DNA of 64,000 bases from Geobacter sp. UBA698 (GTDB lineage: Bacteria; Desulfobacterota; Desulfuromonadia; Geobacterales; Pseudopelobacteraceae). The stretch lies in contig DBMM01000118.1 of NCBI GenBank assembly GCA_002298925.1, positions 60,673 through 124,672 on the forward strand, in the 5' to 3' direction. The position numbers and the translations under genes are program-made. Below the pieces are notes generated by a model. That model had not been told where the DNA came from. It searched no databases and saw only the letters and a program-made list of their open reading frames with translations. Shown in pieces: positions 36,796 through 44,532 of this stretch; the stretch's first letter is position 1, and each line of letters begins with the position of its first letter.

Positions 36796-36831
36796 CTGGA
36801 AAAACGAAAAGCCCTTTCGGAGAGAAAGGGC
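36796..36831 (-). terminator. riboswitch expression-platform terminator
   Basis: On the minus strand GCCCTTT and AAAGGGC (36811-36831) form a stem followed by TTTTCGTTTTT. It lies between the M-box and the first gene, as expected for Mg2+-dependent premature termination. Confidence 0.85.
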
Positions 36832-36865
36832 CTTGGAATTAAAACACGGGTGCGCCATTTCCCCC

Positions 36866-37016
36866 CAGGTTGACTTTCGGCAGTGCACAACGTAGGATTG
36901 GGACCAGCTGCATTGGGTTAAGCCTTAATCCGGCAGAACCTGGTAACCACATTGGCGTCTTTCGACGTTTCTGGGTAGCAGCCTGTGTTTGTGCAAACGC
37001 CTCATGCTAACGAGGA
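36866..37016 (-). ncRNA. M-box (ykoK) magnesium riboswitch
   Basis: Reading the minus strand, the conserved M-box segments appear in order: CGTTAG..TGAGG, the core CTGCTACCCAGAAACGTCGA with AAAGACGCCAATG directly after it, then TTAAGGCTTAACCCAATGCA with GCTGGTCC, and near the 3' end GTGCACTGCCGAAAG. M-box RNAs fold around Mg2+ and, when Mg2+ is sufficient, favour a terminator. One lies directly downstream, followed by the MgtE-like and Nramp genes. Boundaries are approximate. Confidence 0.9.
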
Positions 37017-37155
37017 ATATGTAACTTAACTTTATAAACCTGCACATTATTGTTGTCAATGTCGGAATGGTTTAAGGTGTATTAATACCATCTTATGGTT
37101 TGGTGATGAATGTTATTTCATTCCCTTTTTGGCTGGCGTTTGCTACTATATGAAA

Positions 37156-37614
37156 ATGGGTGAGAAGCTGATTTGCAATAACAAGAAAGCCTACCATGAC
37201 TACTTCATCGAAGAGAAGTTTGAGGCCGGCATGGTACTTCAGGGAACGGAAGTAAAATCCCTGCGAGCCGGCAAAGCCAATCTCAACGATTCTTTCATGA
37301 TGGTGCGGGATGGTGAGGCTTTTCTGCACAACCTCAATATCTCCCACTACGACTTCGGCAACCGCCAGAACCACCAGCCCGATCGCCAACGCAAGCTTTT
37401 GCTGCACCGCAAGGAGATCGTCCGGCTCTACAGCAGAATCCGCGAGCAGGGTTACTCGGTGGTGCCGTTGCGGCTGTATTTCAAGGATGGGCTCGTCAAG
37501 GTCGAAATCGGTCTTGCCAAGGGTAAAAAGAATTACGACAAGCGCGAGGATCTGAAAAAGAAGGATACCCAGCGTGAGATTTCACAGGTCATGAAATCTC
37601 GAAACAGGGATTGA
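37156..37614 (+). CDS. smpB: SsrA-binding protein SmpB
   Basis: 152 residues from the ATG at 37156; an ATG at 37150 would add two residues, and neither has a clear ribosome-binding site. It binds tmRNA and delivers it to stalled ribosomes. The sequence is typical throughout: NNKKAYHDYFIEEKFEAGMV, QGTEVKSLRAGKANLNDSF, AFLHNLNISHYDFGNRQNH, RKLLLHRKEI, VPLRLYFKDGLVKVEIGLAKGKK, and the basic C-terminal tail KNYDKREDLKKKDTQREI that inserts in the decoding centre. The tmRNA gene follows 18 bases later. Confidence 0.96.
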   Translation: MGEKLICNNKKAYHDYFIEEKFEAGMVLQGTEVKSLRAGKANLNDSFMMVRDGEAFLHNLNISHYDFGNRQNHQPDRQRKLLLHRKEIVRLYSRIREQGYSVVPLRLYFKDGLVKVEIGLAKGKKNYDKREDLKKKDTQREISQVMKSRNRD

Positions 37615-37632
37615 TAAAAAATCGCTTTATTT

Positions 37633-37986
37633 GGGGGTGTAAAGGTTTCGACGGGGAAGTGAGTTTCTGGATTGCACCGGGTCGGGGCAGGTGGCCGACC
37701 TTAATAAACCTGCAACGGCTTAATTGCCGACAATTATAACACTCCTGTTGCACTAGCTGCTTAACAGGCGTCCCCAATGAAGATGCCGGTGGTACAACGG
37801 GGACGTCATTCACGACCGGATTGGGATGCGCAACGCCCGTAGCGCAACCTGAAACTTAACGGGACCGCTGGTTCGCTGCTTTGTCAGGTGCGCAGATAAT
37901 CGGTTAAATTGAGCAACTGACTAACGGTGTAGTAATTCAGTTTGTAGTTTCTTCGGACGCGGGTTCGATTCCCGCCACCTCCACCA
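37633..37986 (+). ncRNA. ssrA: tmRNA (transfer-messenger RNA), one-piece
   Basis: 354 nt. The 5' end GGGGGTG pairs with CACCTCC near the 3' end to form the tRNA-like acceptor stem, ending in encoded CCA (37984-37986). GTAAAGGTTTCGACGGGG and GGTTCGATTCCCGCC are the conserved D-loop-like and T-arm regions. The resume codon is GCC at 37726; the tag reads ADNYNTPVALAA followed by TAA (37762-37764). The AA end is the usual degron. Pairing blocks after the tag are consistent with the pseudoknots. smpB is immediately upstream. Confidence 0.96.
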
Positions 37987-38017
37987 ATTGAATGTCCGGT
38001 ACCATCCGGATAAGGCC

Positions 38018-38046
38018 AAAAGCCCCTGAGCAATCAGGGGCTTTTC
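38018..38046 (+). terminator. intrinsic terminator after ssrA
   Basis: GCCCCTGA (38022-38029) pairs with TCAGGGGC (38034-38041) through a GCAA loop, followed by TTTT; an A-run precedes it. Confidence 0.85.
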
Positions 38047-38167
38047 TCGTCTTTGGCTATCTGATGGTAGAGCCGAGAGTTATGTTTTGTAACCATCTTA
38101 TTGAAGTTAGTACTATAATAATATTAATAGATGAACGTTACAGGTTCTGTAAAAGGAGGTGAGGAAC

Positions 38168-38293
38168 ATGGCAACAATTATCCTGATGTTTATACTCGTA
38201 TTGCTCTCATTTGTCGTCACTCCGTGGATTGGCTATCTGAACCATAACGAACGGCGCCATATTGACATGATGGCAGGTGATGAAGGAGAGTAA
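38168..38293 (+). CDS. 41-residue single-span membrane protein
   Basis: A short gene with an almost ideal Shine-Dalgarno sequence (AAAGGAGGTGAG, 38153-38164) and an ATG at 38168. The product begins MATIILMFILVLLSFVVTPW, a single transmembrane helix, and continues with a charged tail (IGYLNHNERRHIDMMAGDEG). No family is recognised. Two other small genes follow in the same direction; together they may form an operon after the tmRNA terminator. Confidence 0.7.
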   Translation: MATIILMFILVLLSFVVTPWIGYLNHNERRHIDMMAGDEGE

Positions 38294-38375
38294 TGGTCTG
38301 CTTATGCAAAACAGATGCACATGTTGTGCAGCTGTTCGAACACAAAATCTTCCTTCAGAAATGGGGGGTGTTACT

Positions 38376-38567
38376 ATGGCACGCTTTTATGATTCCATGA
38401 ATGACTCTGACCTTAGTCGGGTGGAAGGACTGTTGAATAGTGGCGGTATCGAGTATTCACTGCGGATACTGGGAGACGGGTCCGAACTCAAGGAAATTCT
38501 GGTGGCTGAGGAAGATCTGGTGTGCGCGGAATGGTTGTTGAACAGTGTCGTCGATTCGAAAAAGTGA
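38376..38567 (+). CDS. small DUF2007-like protein
   Basis: 63 residues from the ATG at 38376, which has GGGGGGTG upstream; the ORF extends further 5' but without support. RFYDSMNDSDLSRVEGLLNS, GIEYSLRI, LKEILVAEEDLVCAEWLL resemble DUF2007 (putative signal-transducing) proteins: a small beta-alpha-beta fold related to the C-terminal part of PII-like or DUF2007 domains. Function unknown. Confidence 0.6.
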   Translation: MARFYDSMNDSDLSRVEGLLNSGGIEYSLRILGDGSELKEILVAEEDLVCAEWLLNSVVDSKK

Positions 38568-38611
38568 GTTGAGTGGTGTGAATTCCTGTATCCTGTAAAA
38601 GGGGGATCGCC

Positions 38612-39010
38612 ATGATCAGCGATGAGATCAGGAGTTTCATCGAAAAAAGAGGGGTGGCGACGGTGGCCTCGGTAGATGCCGCTGGGCGGCCCCATCTGGC
38701 CTTGGGGAGTGCACTCAAGGTTCTGGATGGTGATCATGTGGTGTTCGAGAATTGGTTTTGCCAGACGACTCTGCGTAATATAGATCAAAACCTGTGCGTG
38801 GCCGTGGCGGTCATGGCTCAGGAATCGCCGACCGGCTACCAGTTGATCGTCAGTGTGGTACACGGCTTCGATGTCGCCCTGCTGGATGGCTATCAGCCCG
38901 GGCCGCAGGTTGCGGACGATCTGCAGGCACTGACGAGTTTGGTGGTAAGGGTGGAAGAGGTGCTGGCCTTCTGCAGCGGGATCCATTCAGATTTACCTTT
39001 GGGAGGATAA
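38612..39010 (+). CDS. pyridoxamine 5'-phosphate oxidase-like flavoprotein
   Basis: 132 residues. EIRSFIEKRGVATVASVDAAGRPHLALG, VVFENWFCQTTLRNIDQN and VAVAVMAQESPTGYQLIV form the split-barrel flavin-binding fold of the PNPOx-like superfamily. The catalytic features of genuine PdxH are lacking; members of this size are usually FMN- or F420-dependent reductases or haem-binding proteins. The ribosome-binding site is AAAGGGGGATCGCC. Substrate unknown. Confidence 0.78.
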   Translation: MISDEIRSFIEKRGVATVASVDAAGRPHLALGSALKVLDGDHVVFENWFCQTTLRNIDQNLCVAVAVMAQESPTGYQLIVSVVHGFDVALLDGYQPGPQVADDLQALTSLVVRVEEVLAFCSGIHSDLPLGG

Positions 39011-39157
39011 GGTTGACTCGGGGCTGGTCGTCAATACCGGGGGGTGAGGTTCAGCCATCGTGCCGGTCAACGCAACTGCAGCAGGTAGCAATTACATAAA
39101 AAGCCGGATTCCCTCGCGGGTACCCGGCCATTCAATGCAGTGCAGTGTACTGACTCT

Positions 39158-39343
39158 TCAACTCAAGTTATCGTAATCGCCGCTGACATAGACAAATACA
39201 TCGCGGTGGACTTCGTGATCGAGGTCAGGAATTTTCTCGCATATTTCACAGCGGTACTTATCTGCAGTGGAGGTAGATGTCTCATGTTCACACTCGCCGC
39301 TCCAAATCCTGACATCGCACCGTTCTTCGTTTAACCCTGACAT
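39158..39343 (-). CDS. small Cys-containing hypothetical protein
   Basis: 61 residues with CDVRIWSGECEHE and KYRCEICEKIPDLDHEVH, a CxxC pair plus His residues that may bind zinc. Preceded by AAGGGTGGTGAAGCGTC and starting six bases after the stop of the next small gene upstream, so the two are probably co-transcribed. No family recognised. Confidence 0.45.
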   Translation of the reverse strand: MSGLNEERCDVRIWSGECEHETSTSTADKYRCEICEKIPDLDHEVHRDVFVYVSGDYDNLS

Positions 39344-39349
39344 GACGCT

Positions 39350-39547
39350 TCACCACCCTTCAGGTGTAGCTTGCTGATTTTTCATACGTTTGAGCACATC
39401 ATTCAGAAAAGTTTCCTTTCCCTTCAGCTCTTCACGCAATTCCCTGTTATCCGTATGTACCCGTTCAGTTTTAAGGTCTGACAGATATGACTCCAGCATC
39501 TCACTCAAAATCTCAGCCTCATGTGCTGATAACTCGATGCGTACCAT
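39350..39547 (-). CDS. small helical hypothetical protein
   Basis: 65 residues from the ATG at 39547 with AAAGGGGATGATGG upstream; a longer frame to 39595 is less likely. The sequence MVRIELSAHEAEILSEMLES followed by YLSDLKTERVHTDNRELREEL is highly charged and helical, and resembles small regulators or accessory proteins common in Geobacter-like genomes. Function unknown. Confidence 0.6.
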   Translation of the reverse strand: MVRIELSAHEAEILSEMLESYLSDLKTERVHTDNRELREELKGKETFLNDVLKRMKNQQATPEGW

Positions 39548-39626
39548 TCCATCATCCCCTTTCTCTTTATTGGGGAGAATCATATCTCCCCCCAATGATT
39601 CCGTTACCTGCTGTCACTACGCTGGA

Positions 39627-39797
39627 TTAATGATCCGGCTCGAGCGGCACCGGTTCGCAGACACTTACTTTGTCGTGAGCCTTGGCACCGCATCTGGCAC
39701 AACTGAACTCCGCCTTGCTGGTCAGTTTGCCTAGCAGCCGCGAGTCGGTCACAGCGCATACTTTTGCGAGTTCGCTTGCCCTTGCCATGACATACAT
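39627..39797 (-). CDS. 56-residue zinc-ribbon-like protein
   Basis: A short gene with CAGGAAAGGGGATGT upstream of an ATG at 39797 (a second in-frame ATG at 39788 is also suitable). The product contains FSCARCGAKAHDKVSVCEPV, a CxxCGAKA motif with a further Cys, plus an upstream Cys at 14: a likely small zinc-binding protein. No family assigned. Confidence 0.6.
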   Translation of the reverse strand: MYVMARASELAKVCAVTDSRLLGKLTSKAEFSCARCGAKAHDKVSVCEPVPLEPDH

Positions 39798-39956
39798 CCC
39801 CTTTCCTGTAAAAAATGTACTGCTTTGTAATTATATTTTACGCGTTTCCGACAAAAATAAACAGTGGGAGCTGCAGGGCGGGCGGCGTGCCGGAGCGCAT
39901 AGCATTGAAGGACTGGAGGGCAGGCCTGTTTGAAATCTTGGATTCACAACAAGCGG

Positions 39957-40550
39957 TCACTCAGCCGACTTTTCAAACGCGATGATTTCTTCGACAAAGC
40001 GGAATATGTCCGGGGTGAAGGCATGAAAATCACTTTGCAGAGCAGAGTGATGACGAAGCAGTTCCTGCTCGCCGCCATGGAGGGGATTGGGGCGGCTGAT
40101 GCGGCGGGAGAGACGGCTCAGGGCGCTGCCGATTCCCTCGAGCGTGCCATAGGACGGTAACAGTTCCTCGAAAATGATCGGCACCAGCCGCTGCATCTCC
40201 GCCGGCAGCGAGTGGCGGTATCTCTCAACCACGTTCCGGGTCCTGACAAGATAGTCGCCAAAAGCTTCATCACACCAGGCATCCCAGTTGTTGACCAGAT
40301 AATAGTCGTAGAAGAGATCCACCATCACGCCGCGGTACAGGCCGTAATCCCCTGCAATGCGATAGCGGCTCTGACGGAAATGCGGATCTTTGTCGGCATA
40401 GGAGTCTATCCGGCGATGCAGCATCAGTCCCTGGCGGATGCGTGGCGGGAAGCGTTCCTGCAGCTGTCCCTTGACGAAATCCCCCATGAAATTACCGACC
40501 AGAAGCTGGTCGTCATCACCGGAAAGAAGCATATGAAACAGGAAGTTCAT
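39957..40550 (-). CDS. acpH: acyl carrier protein phosphodiesterase-like (AcpH)
   Basis: 197 residues. MNFLFHMLLSGDDDQLLVGNFMGDFVKG, LHRRIDSYADKDPHFR and GVMVDLFYDYYLVNNW contain the HD-like metal residues (H6, D-rich GDFVKG, H45-RID) of AcpH, which removes the phosphopantetheine arm from ACP. Length agrees with E. coli AcpH (193). Gene neighbours do not include fatty-acid genes, but a free ACP is encoded at 55598. Confidence 0.85.
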   Translation of the reverse strand: MNFLFHMLLSGDDDQLLVGNFMGDFVKGQLQERFPPRIRQGLMLHRRIDSYADKDPHFRQSRYRIAGDYGLYRGVMVDLFYDYYLVNNWDAWCDEAFGDYLVRTRNVVERYRHSLPAEMQRLVPIIFEELLPSYGTLEGIGSALSRLSRRISRPNPLHGGEQELLRHHSALQSDFHAFTPDIFRFVEEIIAFEKSAE

Positions 40551-40731
40551 GGTTGGTTCAGGGAGAAAGAGGGCAGGTGAAACGTAGCAGGAGGGAGTCC
40601 GGGAATGTTATGTCCCTGCATGATGAACGTAACTTCTCCAGTACGGAGCACCAGACTGTAGAGAGAGTGGCTATCTATGGCAAAGGCAATCAGGCACATC
40701 CGGAACCGGTCCTGTTTGGGATTTTGTGATT

Positions 40732-41286
40732 TCAGAATCTATAGCTCAATCCGATCAGATGCTCGTCAAGGCCGGGATTCGGGGTCCCGTTGTGATAGAA
40801 GATGTGCCCGTTTGAGAGGTGCTGCAGACGGTATTGAATCCCTATTCCACGGTAAAAACGATAGGTAATGCCTGTGTGGGCGCCAAAAAGGAGTATCGAT
40901 CCAAAATCCTGTCCCCCAAAATGTCTTTTGTCAGTAAGATTGGCATTGATGCCCAAATCCAGTTCCAGGCCGAATTCAGCATAGTCCAGGATCAAGCTTG
41001 AACCAACGGAACCGATAAAACCAGTTTCCCCGCCGCCTGTCAAGGCACCAGCTGTCACATCGAGCTGCGGTGTCAATCCCCAGCCTGACTTGGAACGCCA
41101 CTCCCATGGCAACCCATGCTCGGCGTACGCTTCATACTTATGGAAATATACACATTTCGGTGTCGCCGAAATCCCTAACCTGATGCCGGCTACCTTCCTT
41201 TCCGGCTCCGCGCCGGGACACAATTCCGGAACCATAATGCCCGCCAAGGCAATCAACAGTATGATAATTGCAAGCTTTGGCACCAT
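40732..41286 (-). CDS. pagL: lipid A 3-O-deacylase PagL-like
   Basis: 184 residues with a signal peptide (LAIIILLIALAGIMVPELCPGAE). The mature part alternates like a small beta-barrel and ends in aromatic GLSYRF, an outer-membrane signature. YRLQHLSNG contains the PagL catalytic site (His 156, Ser 158, Asn 159). PagL trims the 3-linked acyl chain from lipid A in the outer membrane. It stands alone; regulation is not evident. Confidence 0.85.
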   Translation of the reverse strand: MVPKLAIIILLIALAGIMVPELCPGAEPERKVAGIRLGISATPKCVYFHKYEAYAEHGLPWEWRSKSGWGLTPQLDVTAGALTGGGETGFIGSVGSSLILDYAEFGLELDLGINANLTDKRHFGGQDFGSILLFGAHTGITYRFYRGIGIQYRLQHLSNGHIFYHNGTPNPGLDEHLIGLSYRF

Positions 41287-41371
41287 TTTATCCTCGTCGT
41301 CGTGTCTGAAAGATGCGCTATGATAAAATTATCCCGGCATACCAGGAAACATCAAACAATCGCATCATTAG

Positions 41372-42484
41372 TTACAGTGCCTCATCGGGATCAGTCGCCA
41401 GGTGTGCCGGGGTGTGGGGTGGTGCCGCCCGCAGGTACTGGGCGGGCCAGGGCGTCAGATGGCCGAGTTCCCTGGCGGCCCGCAGTGGCCAGTAGGGATC
41501 CCGCAGCAGTTCCCGGGCGAGCAGCACCAGATCGGCCTGGCCGCTGCGGATGATATGGTCGGCCTGGGCCGGAGACGTGATCAGGCCCACCGTACCGGTC
41601 AGTCCCCTTGTTTCCCGTCTGATCTGCTCGGCAAACCGGGTCTGATAGCCGGGACCGAGCGGTAGGCTGGCGTGGGGCGAGCTTCCGCCGGAAGAGCAGT
41701 CGACCAGGTCAACGCCCAGTGGTAACAGTTGGCGTACCAGCTTCAGCGACTGGTCCGGGTCCCAGCCGCCGGCGACCCAGTCGGTGACCGATATCCTCAC
41801 CAGGAGCGGCAGGTCATTGGGCCAGACGTCACGGACCGCAGCCACGATCTCACGCACCAGTCGGGTGCGGTTTTCGAAGCTGCCGCCGTAGCGGTCGCTG
41901 CGCCGGTTGCTGAGCGGAGAGAGAAACTGGTGCAGGAGATAGCCATGGGCGGCATGGACCTCGACAACGCGGAATCCCGCCTGGCGGGCCCGCCGGGCGG
42001 CCTGGACAAAGGCCGTAATAATCTCGTTGATCTGCTCCAGCGTCAGCTCCGCTGGTACGATGCACCCCGCGTCGAAGGCGATGGCGCTGGGGGCTACCAA
42101 CGGCCAGCCACCCTCCGCCTCGCTCAGGGTCACGGCCCGATTTTCCCAGGGGGGAGGGGTACTGGCCTTGCGTCCGGCGTGGGCCAGCTGGATTCCGGCC
42201 ACGCTGCCCCGCAGCTCGATAAAACGGACGATACGCGCCAGGGGCTCGATTTGTTCATCGTTCCAGATTCCCAGGTCCTGGGGGCTGATGCGTCCCTGCG
42301 GGGTCACGGCCGTGGCCTCGGTCAGCACCAGGCCGGCACCCCCTACGGCCCGGCTGCCCAGATGGACCAGGTGCCAGTCATTGGCAAAACCGTCGCTGCT
42401 GGAATACTGGCACATGGGCGACACCGCGATCCGGTTCGGCAGCGTCACGCTGCGCAAGATGAGTGGCTCAAACAGGTGTGACAT
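41372..42484 (-). CDS. old yellow enzyme family NADH:flavin oxidoreductase (YqjM-like)
   Basis: 370 residues from the ATG at 42484, with AAAAGGAG upstream. LFEPLILRSVTLPNRIAVSPMCQYSS is the classic N-terminus, with Cys 23 of the YqjM class. The substrate-binding His pair lies in QLAHAGRK and EVHAAHGYLLHQFLSP; FENRTRLVREIVAAVR follows. FMN-dependent reduction of activated C=C bonds is expected; the physiological substrate is unknown. The upstream 140 bases are AT-rich with three AATTGAT-like heptamers (42561-42590). Confidence 0.92.
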   Translation of the reverse strand: MSHLFEPLILRSVTLPNRIAVSPMCQYSSSDGFANDWHLVHLGSRAVGGAGLVLTEATAVTPQGRISPQDLGIWNDEQIEPLARIVRFIELRGSVAGIQLAHAGRKASTPPPWENRAVTLSEAEGGWPLVAPSAIAFDAGCIVPAELTLEQINEIITAFVQAARRARQAGFRVVEVHAAHGYLLHQFLSPLSNRRSDRYGGSFENRTRLVREIVAAVRDVWPNDLPLLVRISVTDWVAGGWDPDQSLKLVRQLLPLGVDLVDCSSGGSSPHASLPLGPGYQTRFAEQIRRETRGLTGTVGLITSPAQADHIIRSGQADLVLLARELLRDPYWPLRAARELGHLTPWPAQYLRAAPPHTPAHLATDPDEAL

Positions 42485-42628
42485 GATCGCTTCTCCTTTT
42501 GATATTTCTGCACATTGGTTCATAGCTGATCGATGAATTCATGTGGTACGTGTTGATGCTAATTGATGCAATTTGATTCAAATTGATATGTAGTGATAAT
42601 TCTCCTCGGCGGGTGGCATGGGGTACGT

Positions 42629-43630
42629 CTAAGGCAGCGCAACGACCACCCGTCCCCTGATTTCTCCCTTCAGGATCGCCCGGATCTTGTCTTCAACCAT
42701 TTCCAGACTCACCTCAGTTACCATCTCCTCCAGCTGTTTCGGTTTCCATTCCCCGCTTAACTTTTCCCAGGCTTTCCGGCGCGTACCGGCAGCACAATAG
42801 GCCGAATCTATCCCGATCAGGCGGACCCCCCGCAGGATAAAGGGATAGACATTCAAAGCGAGCTCAGTGGAGCCGACCAGGCCGCAGGCGGTGACGGCAC
42901 CGCCGTAACGAGTCGCCTTGAGTGCAGCAGCCAGGGTTTCTCCGCCGACGACATCCAGCACCCCTGCCCAGCGTTCTTTCATCAGCGGACGATCAGCCCC
43001 CGACGTCACCTGTTCACGGGGTATGACTTCCGCTGCTCCCAGGTTGCGCAGGAAGGCTTCGTTGGCGCTTTTTCCTGTGGCCGCCACCACCCGGTAACCT
43101 GCGCGGGCCAGGATGGCGACGGCAAGGCTTCCGACCCCGCCGGTGGCGCCGGTCACGAGAATGTCGCCGTCAGCAGGCTTAACCCCGGCCTGTTCCAACT
43201 GCAGCACCGAAAGGGCTGCCGTAAAACCGGCGGTCCCAAGCGCCATGCTTTCGCGCTGGGTGAGCCCTGCCGGCAACCGAACAGCCCAGGCCGAAGGGAT
43301 ACGGATATATTCACCCCATCCGCCGTCAGTTTCCATACCCAGATCATAGCCAGTGACGATTACCTGCTCGCCAGGGGCAAATGCTCCCCCTTCGCATGAA
43401 ATCACTTCCCCGGCTGCGTCGATGCCCGGTGTATGGGGGAACTGCCGCGTAACACCGGGATGGCCCGTGGCCGAAAGGGCATCCTTGTAGTTGAGGGAAG
43501 AGTAACGCACCCGTACCAGCAGCTCTCCTTCAGGAAGGTCGTCAATGGAACGCTCCCGGATCTCACGCACAAACTGCCGCTCTGCTGTCTTCGCCACCAC
43601 CAGCGCCTTGAACTGTTTGGTCTCATCCAT
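42629..43630 (-). CDS. YhdH/YhfP-family quinone oxidoreductase (acrylyl-CoA reductase-like)
   Basis: 333 residues, zinc-free medium-chain dehydrogenase/reductase. VRYSSLNYKDALSATGHPGVTRQFPHTPGIDAAGEV (in two parts) and the NADPH-binding VTGATGGVGSLAVAILARAGYRVVA are diagnostic of the YhdH/AcuI branch, whose studied members reduce acryloyl-CoA to propionyl-CoA. Zn ligands of alcohol dehydrogenases are missing. Start ATG has AGAAGGAGATTTTACC upstream. Confidence 0.9.
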   Translation of the reverse strand: MDETKQFKALVVAKTAERQFVREIRERSIDDLPEGELLVRVRYSSLNYKDALSATGHPGVTRQFPHTPGIDAAGEVISCEGGAFAPGEQVIVTGYDLGMETDGGWGEYIRIPSAWAVRLPAGLTQRESMALGTAGFTAALSVLQLEQAGVKPADGDILVTGATGGVGSLAVAILARAGYRVVAATGKSANEAFLRNLGAAEVIPREQVTSGADRPLMKERWAGVLDVVGGETLAAALKATRYGGAVTACGLVGSTELALNVYPFILRGVRLIGIDSAYCAAGTRRKAWEKLSGEWKPKQLEEMVTEVSLEMVEDKIRAILKGEIRGRVVVALP

Positions 43631-43767
43631 GGTAAAATCTCCTTCTGGTACCCTCTTTCAGCGCTTCATCACTCCCGACTAAGCGGGCCGGATCATGATG
43701 GTCGTCATGGAAACCATGACGGCGTGAGAAGACGACCAGGTGAGTTTAAAATTGCAGTGAGTAAAAA

Positions 43768-43805
43768 GGGTCACAGCCTGACTGCTGTAACCCTCTGTTT
43801 TTTTT
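43768..43805 (+). terminator. terminator-like hairpin with no upstream plus-strand gene
   Basis: GGGTCACAGC (43768-43777) pairs with GCTGTAACCC (43784-43793), with one mismatch, followed by T-run 43798-43805. No plus-strand gene ends nearby, so it may terminate an antisense or small RNA transcript. Confidence 0.55.
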
Positions 43806-43892
43806 ATGATATGGTCAGTGCGCTAAGTAACATGCCGGGATTCAGGAAGCATCTTCGAAATCATGACTAGTGCGATGGAACATCTAAAACCA

Positions 43893-43960
43893 ACCCCCCT
43901 TGTCATGGGGGACGCCTTGAAGTCTCCCCTGATAAGGGGAGATTTAGAGGGGTTTGCTGC
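43893..43960. repeat. CCCCT/AGGGG-rich dispersed repeat
   Basis: Contains CTCCCCTGATAAGGGGAG, a palindromic core at ~43925-43942, flanked by CCCCCCTTGTCATGGGGG and AGATTTAGAGGGGT. Such short sequences recur between genes in many proteobacteria. It lies in the 350-base gap 43631-43983, which otherwise holds no gene. Confidence 0.5.
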
Positions 43961-43983
43961 GAAAGAATAAAAGTTACACGGTA

Positions 43984-44295
43984 CTAGTCGAGCACATCAT
44001 CCATTCTGGAAAGGGCCGCTGCAACGGTTGGGAAGCCGATCGTACTGGTGAGAACAATAATTGCGTGGCAAACTTCCTCATGGGTAGCACCTGCTTCCAT
44101 TGCCCGCAGAGCATGGCTGCGTAAGGAACCCTTTGAACCGATGGCAGCAGCGGCACCCAATTGGATCAGCTGTACGGTTTTTTCGTCGAGCGGGCCTGAG
44201 TCGCGGGCGGCTTTGCCCAGTGCTTCGACAGCATTGATCAGATCTACGTGCCGCTCCTTAAGCTTGAGATAGAGTGGGGATGTTTGGTGAGACAT
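43984..44295 (-). CDS. carboxymuconolactone decarboxylase (CMD) family protein
   Basis: 103 residues with AAGGAGG upstream. LDEKTVQLIQLGAAAAIGSKGSLRSHALRAMEAGATHEEV, read in parts, and HAIIVLTSTIGFPTVAAAL match the all-helical CMD fold of AhpD-like proteins. The peroxidatic CxxC of AhpD is replaced (GSLRSH), and only one Cys remains (EEVCHA), so a thiol-peroxidase role is unlikely. Function unknown. Confidence 0.85.
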   Translation of the reverse strand: MSHQTSPLYLKLKERHVDLINAVEALGKAARDSGPLDEKTVQLIQLGAAAAIGSKGSLRSHALRAMEAGATHEEVCHAIIVLTSTIGFPTVAAALSRMDDVLD

Positions 44296-44412
44296 GGAAA
44301 TATCCTCCTTTTCGTTGTCTGGTGCGGAATCAAGTGCCTCAATGACTGAATTGACACTGCAAGAATATCATATCTTTCAGGATATACAATGAAGCCGGCA
44401 GTAAGCCAATTT

Positions 44413-44440
44413 TTGACGGGATGGAATAAAATATTATTAT
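44413..44440 (+). promoter_or_regulatory. predicted sigma-70 promoter for the FecR/OmpA/kinase operon
   Basis: TTGACG (44413-44418) and TATTAT (44435-44440) are 16 bases apart; the first gene starts at 44533, giving a leader of about 85 bases. Confidence 0.45.
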
Positions 44441-44532
44441 TCTGTAATGAATAGTGATAAAAATAACTTCAAATCTGTTTGAAGGATAGAACGTTGTCAG
44501 CATTTCAGATTTTATTCGGAACCGGGAGTACC

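Noticed and set aside
37960..37986. 3' end of ssrA as an integration site for a mobile island
   Set aside because: No integrase gene follows and no second copy of the 3' end sequence was seen in the window.
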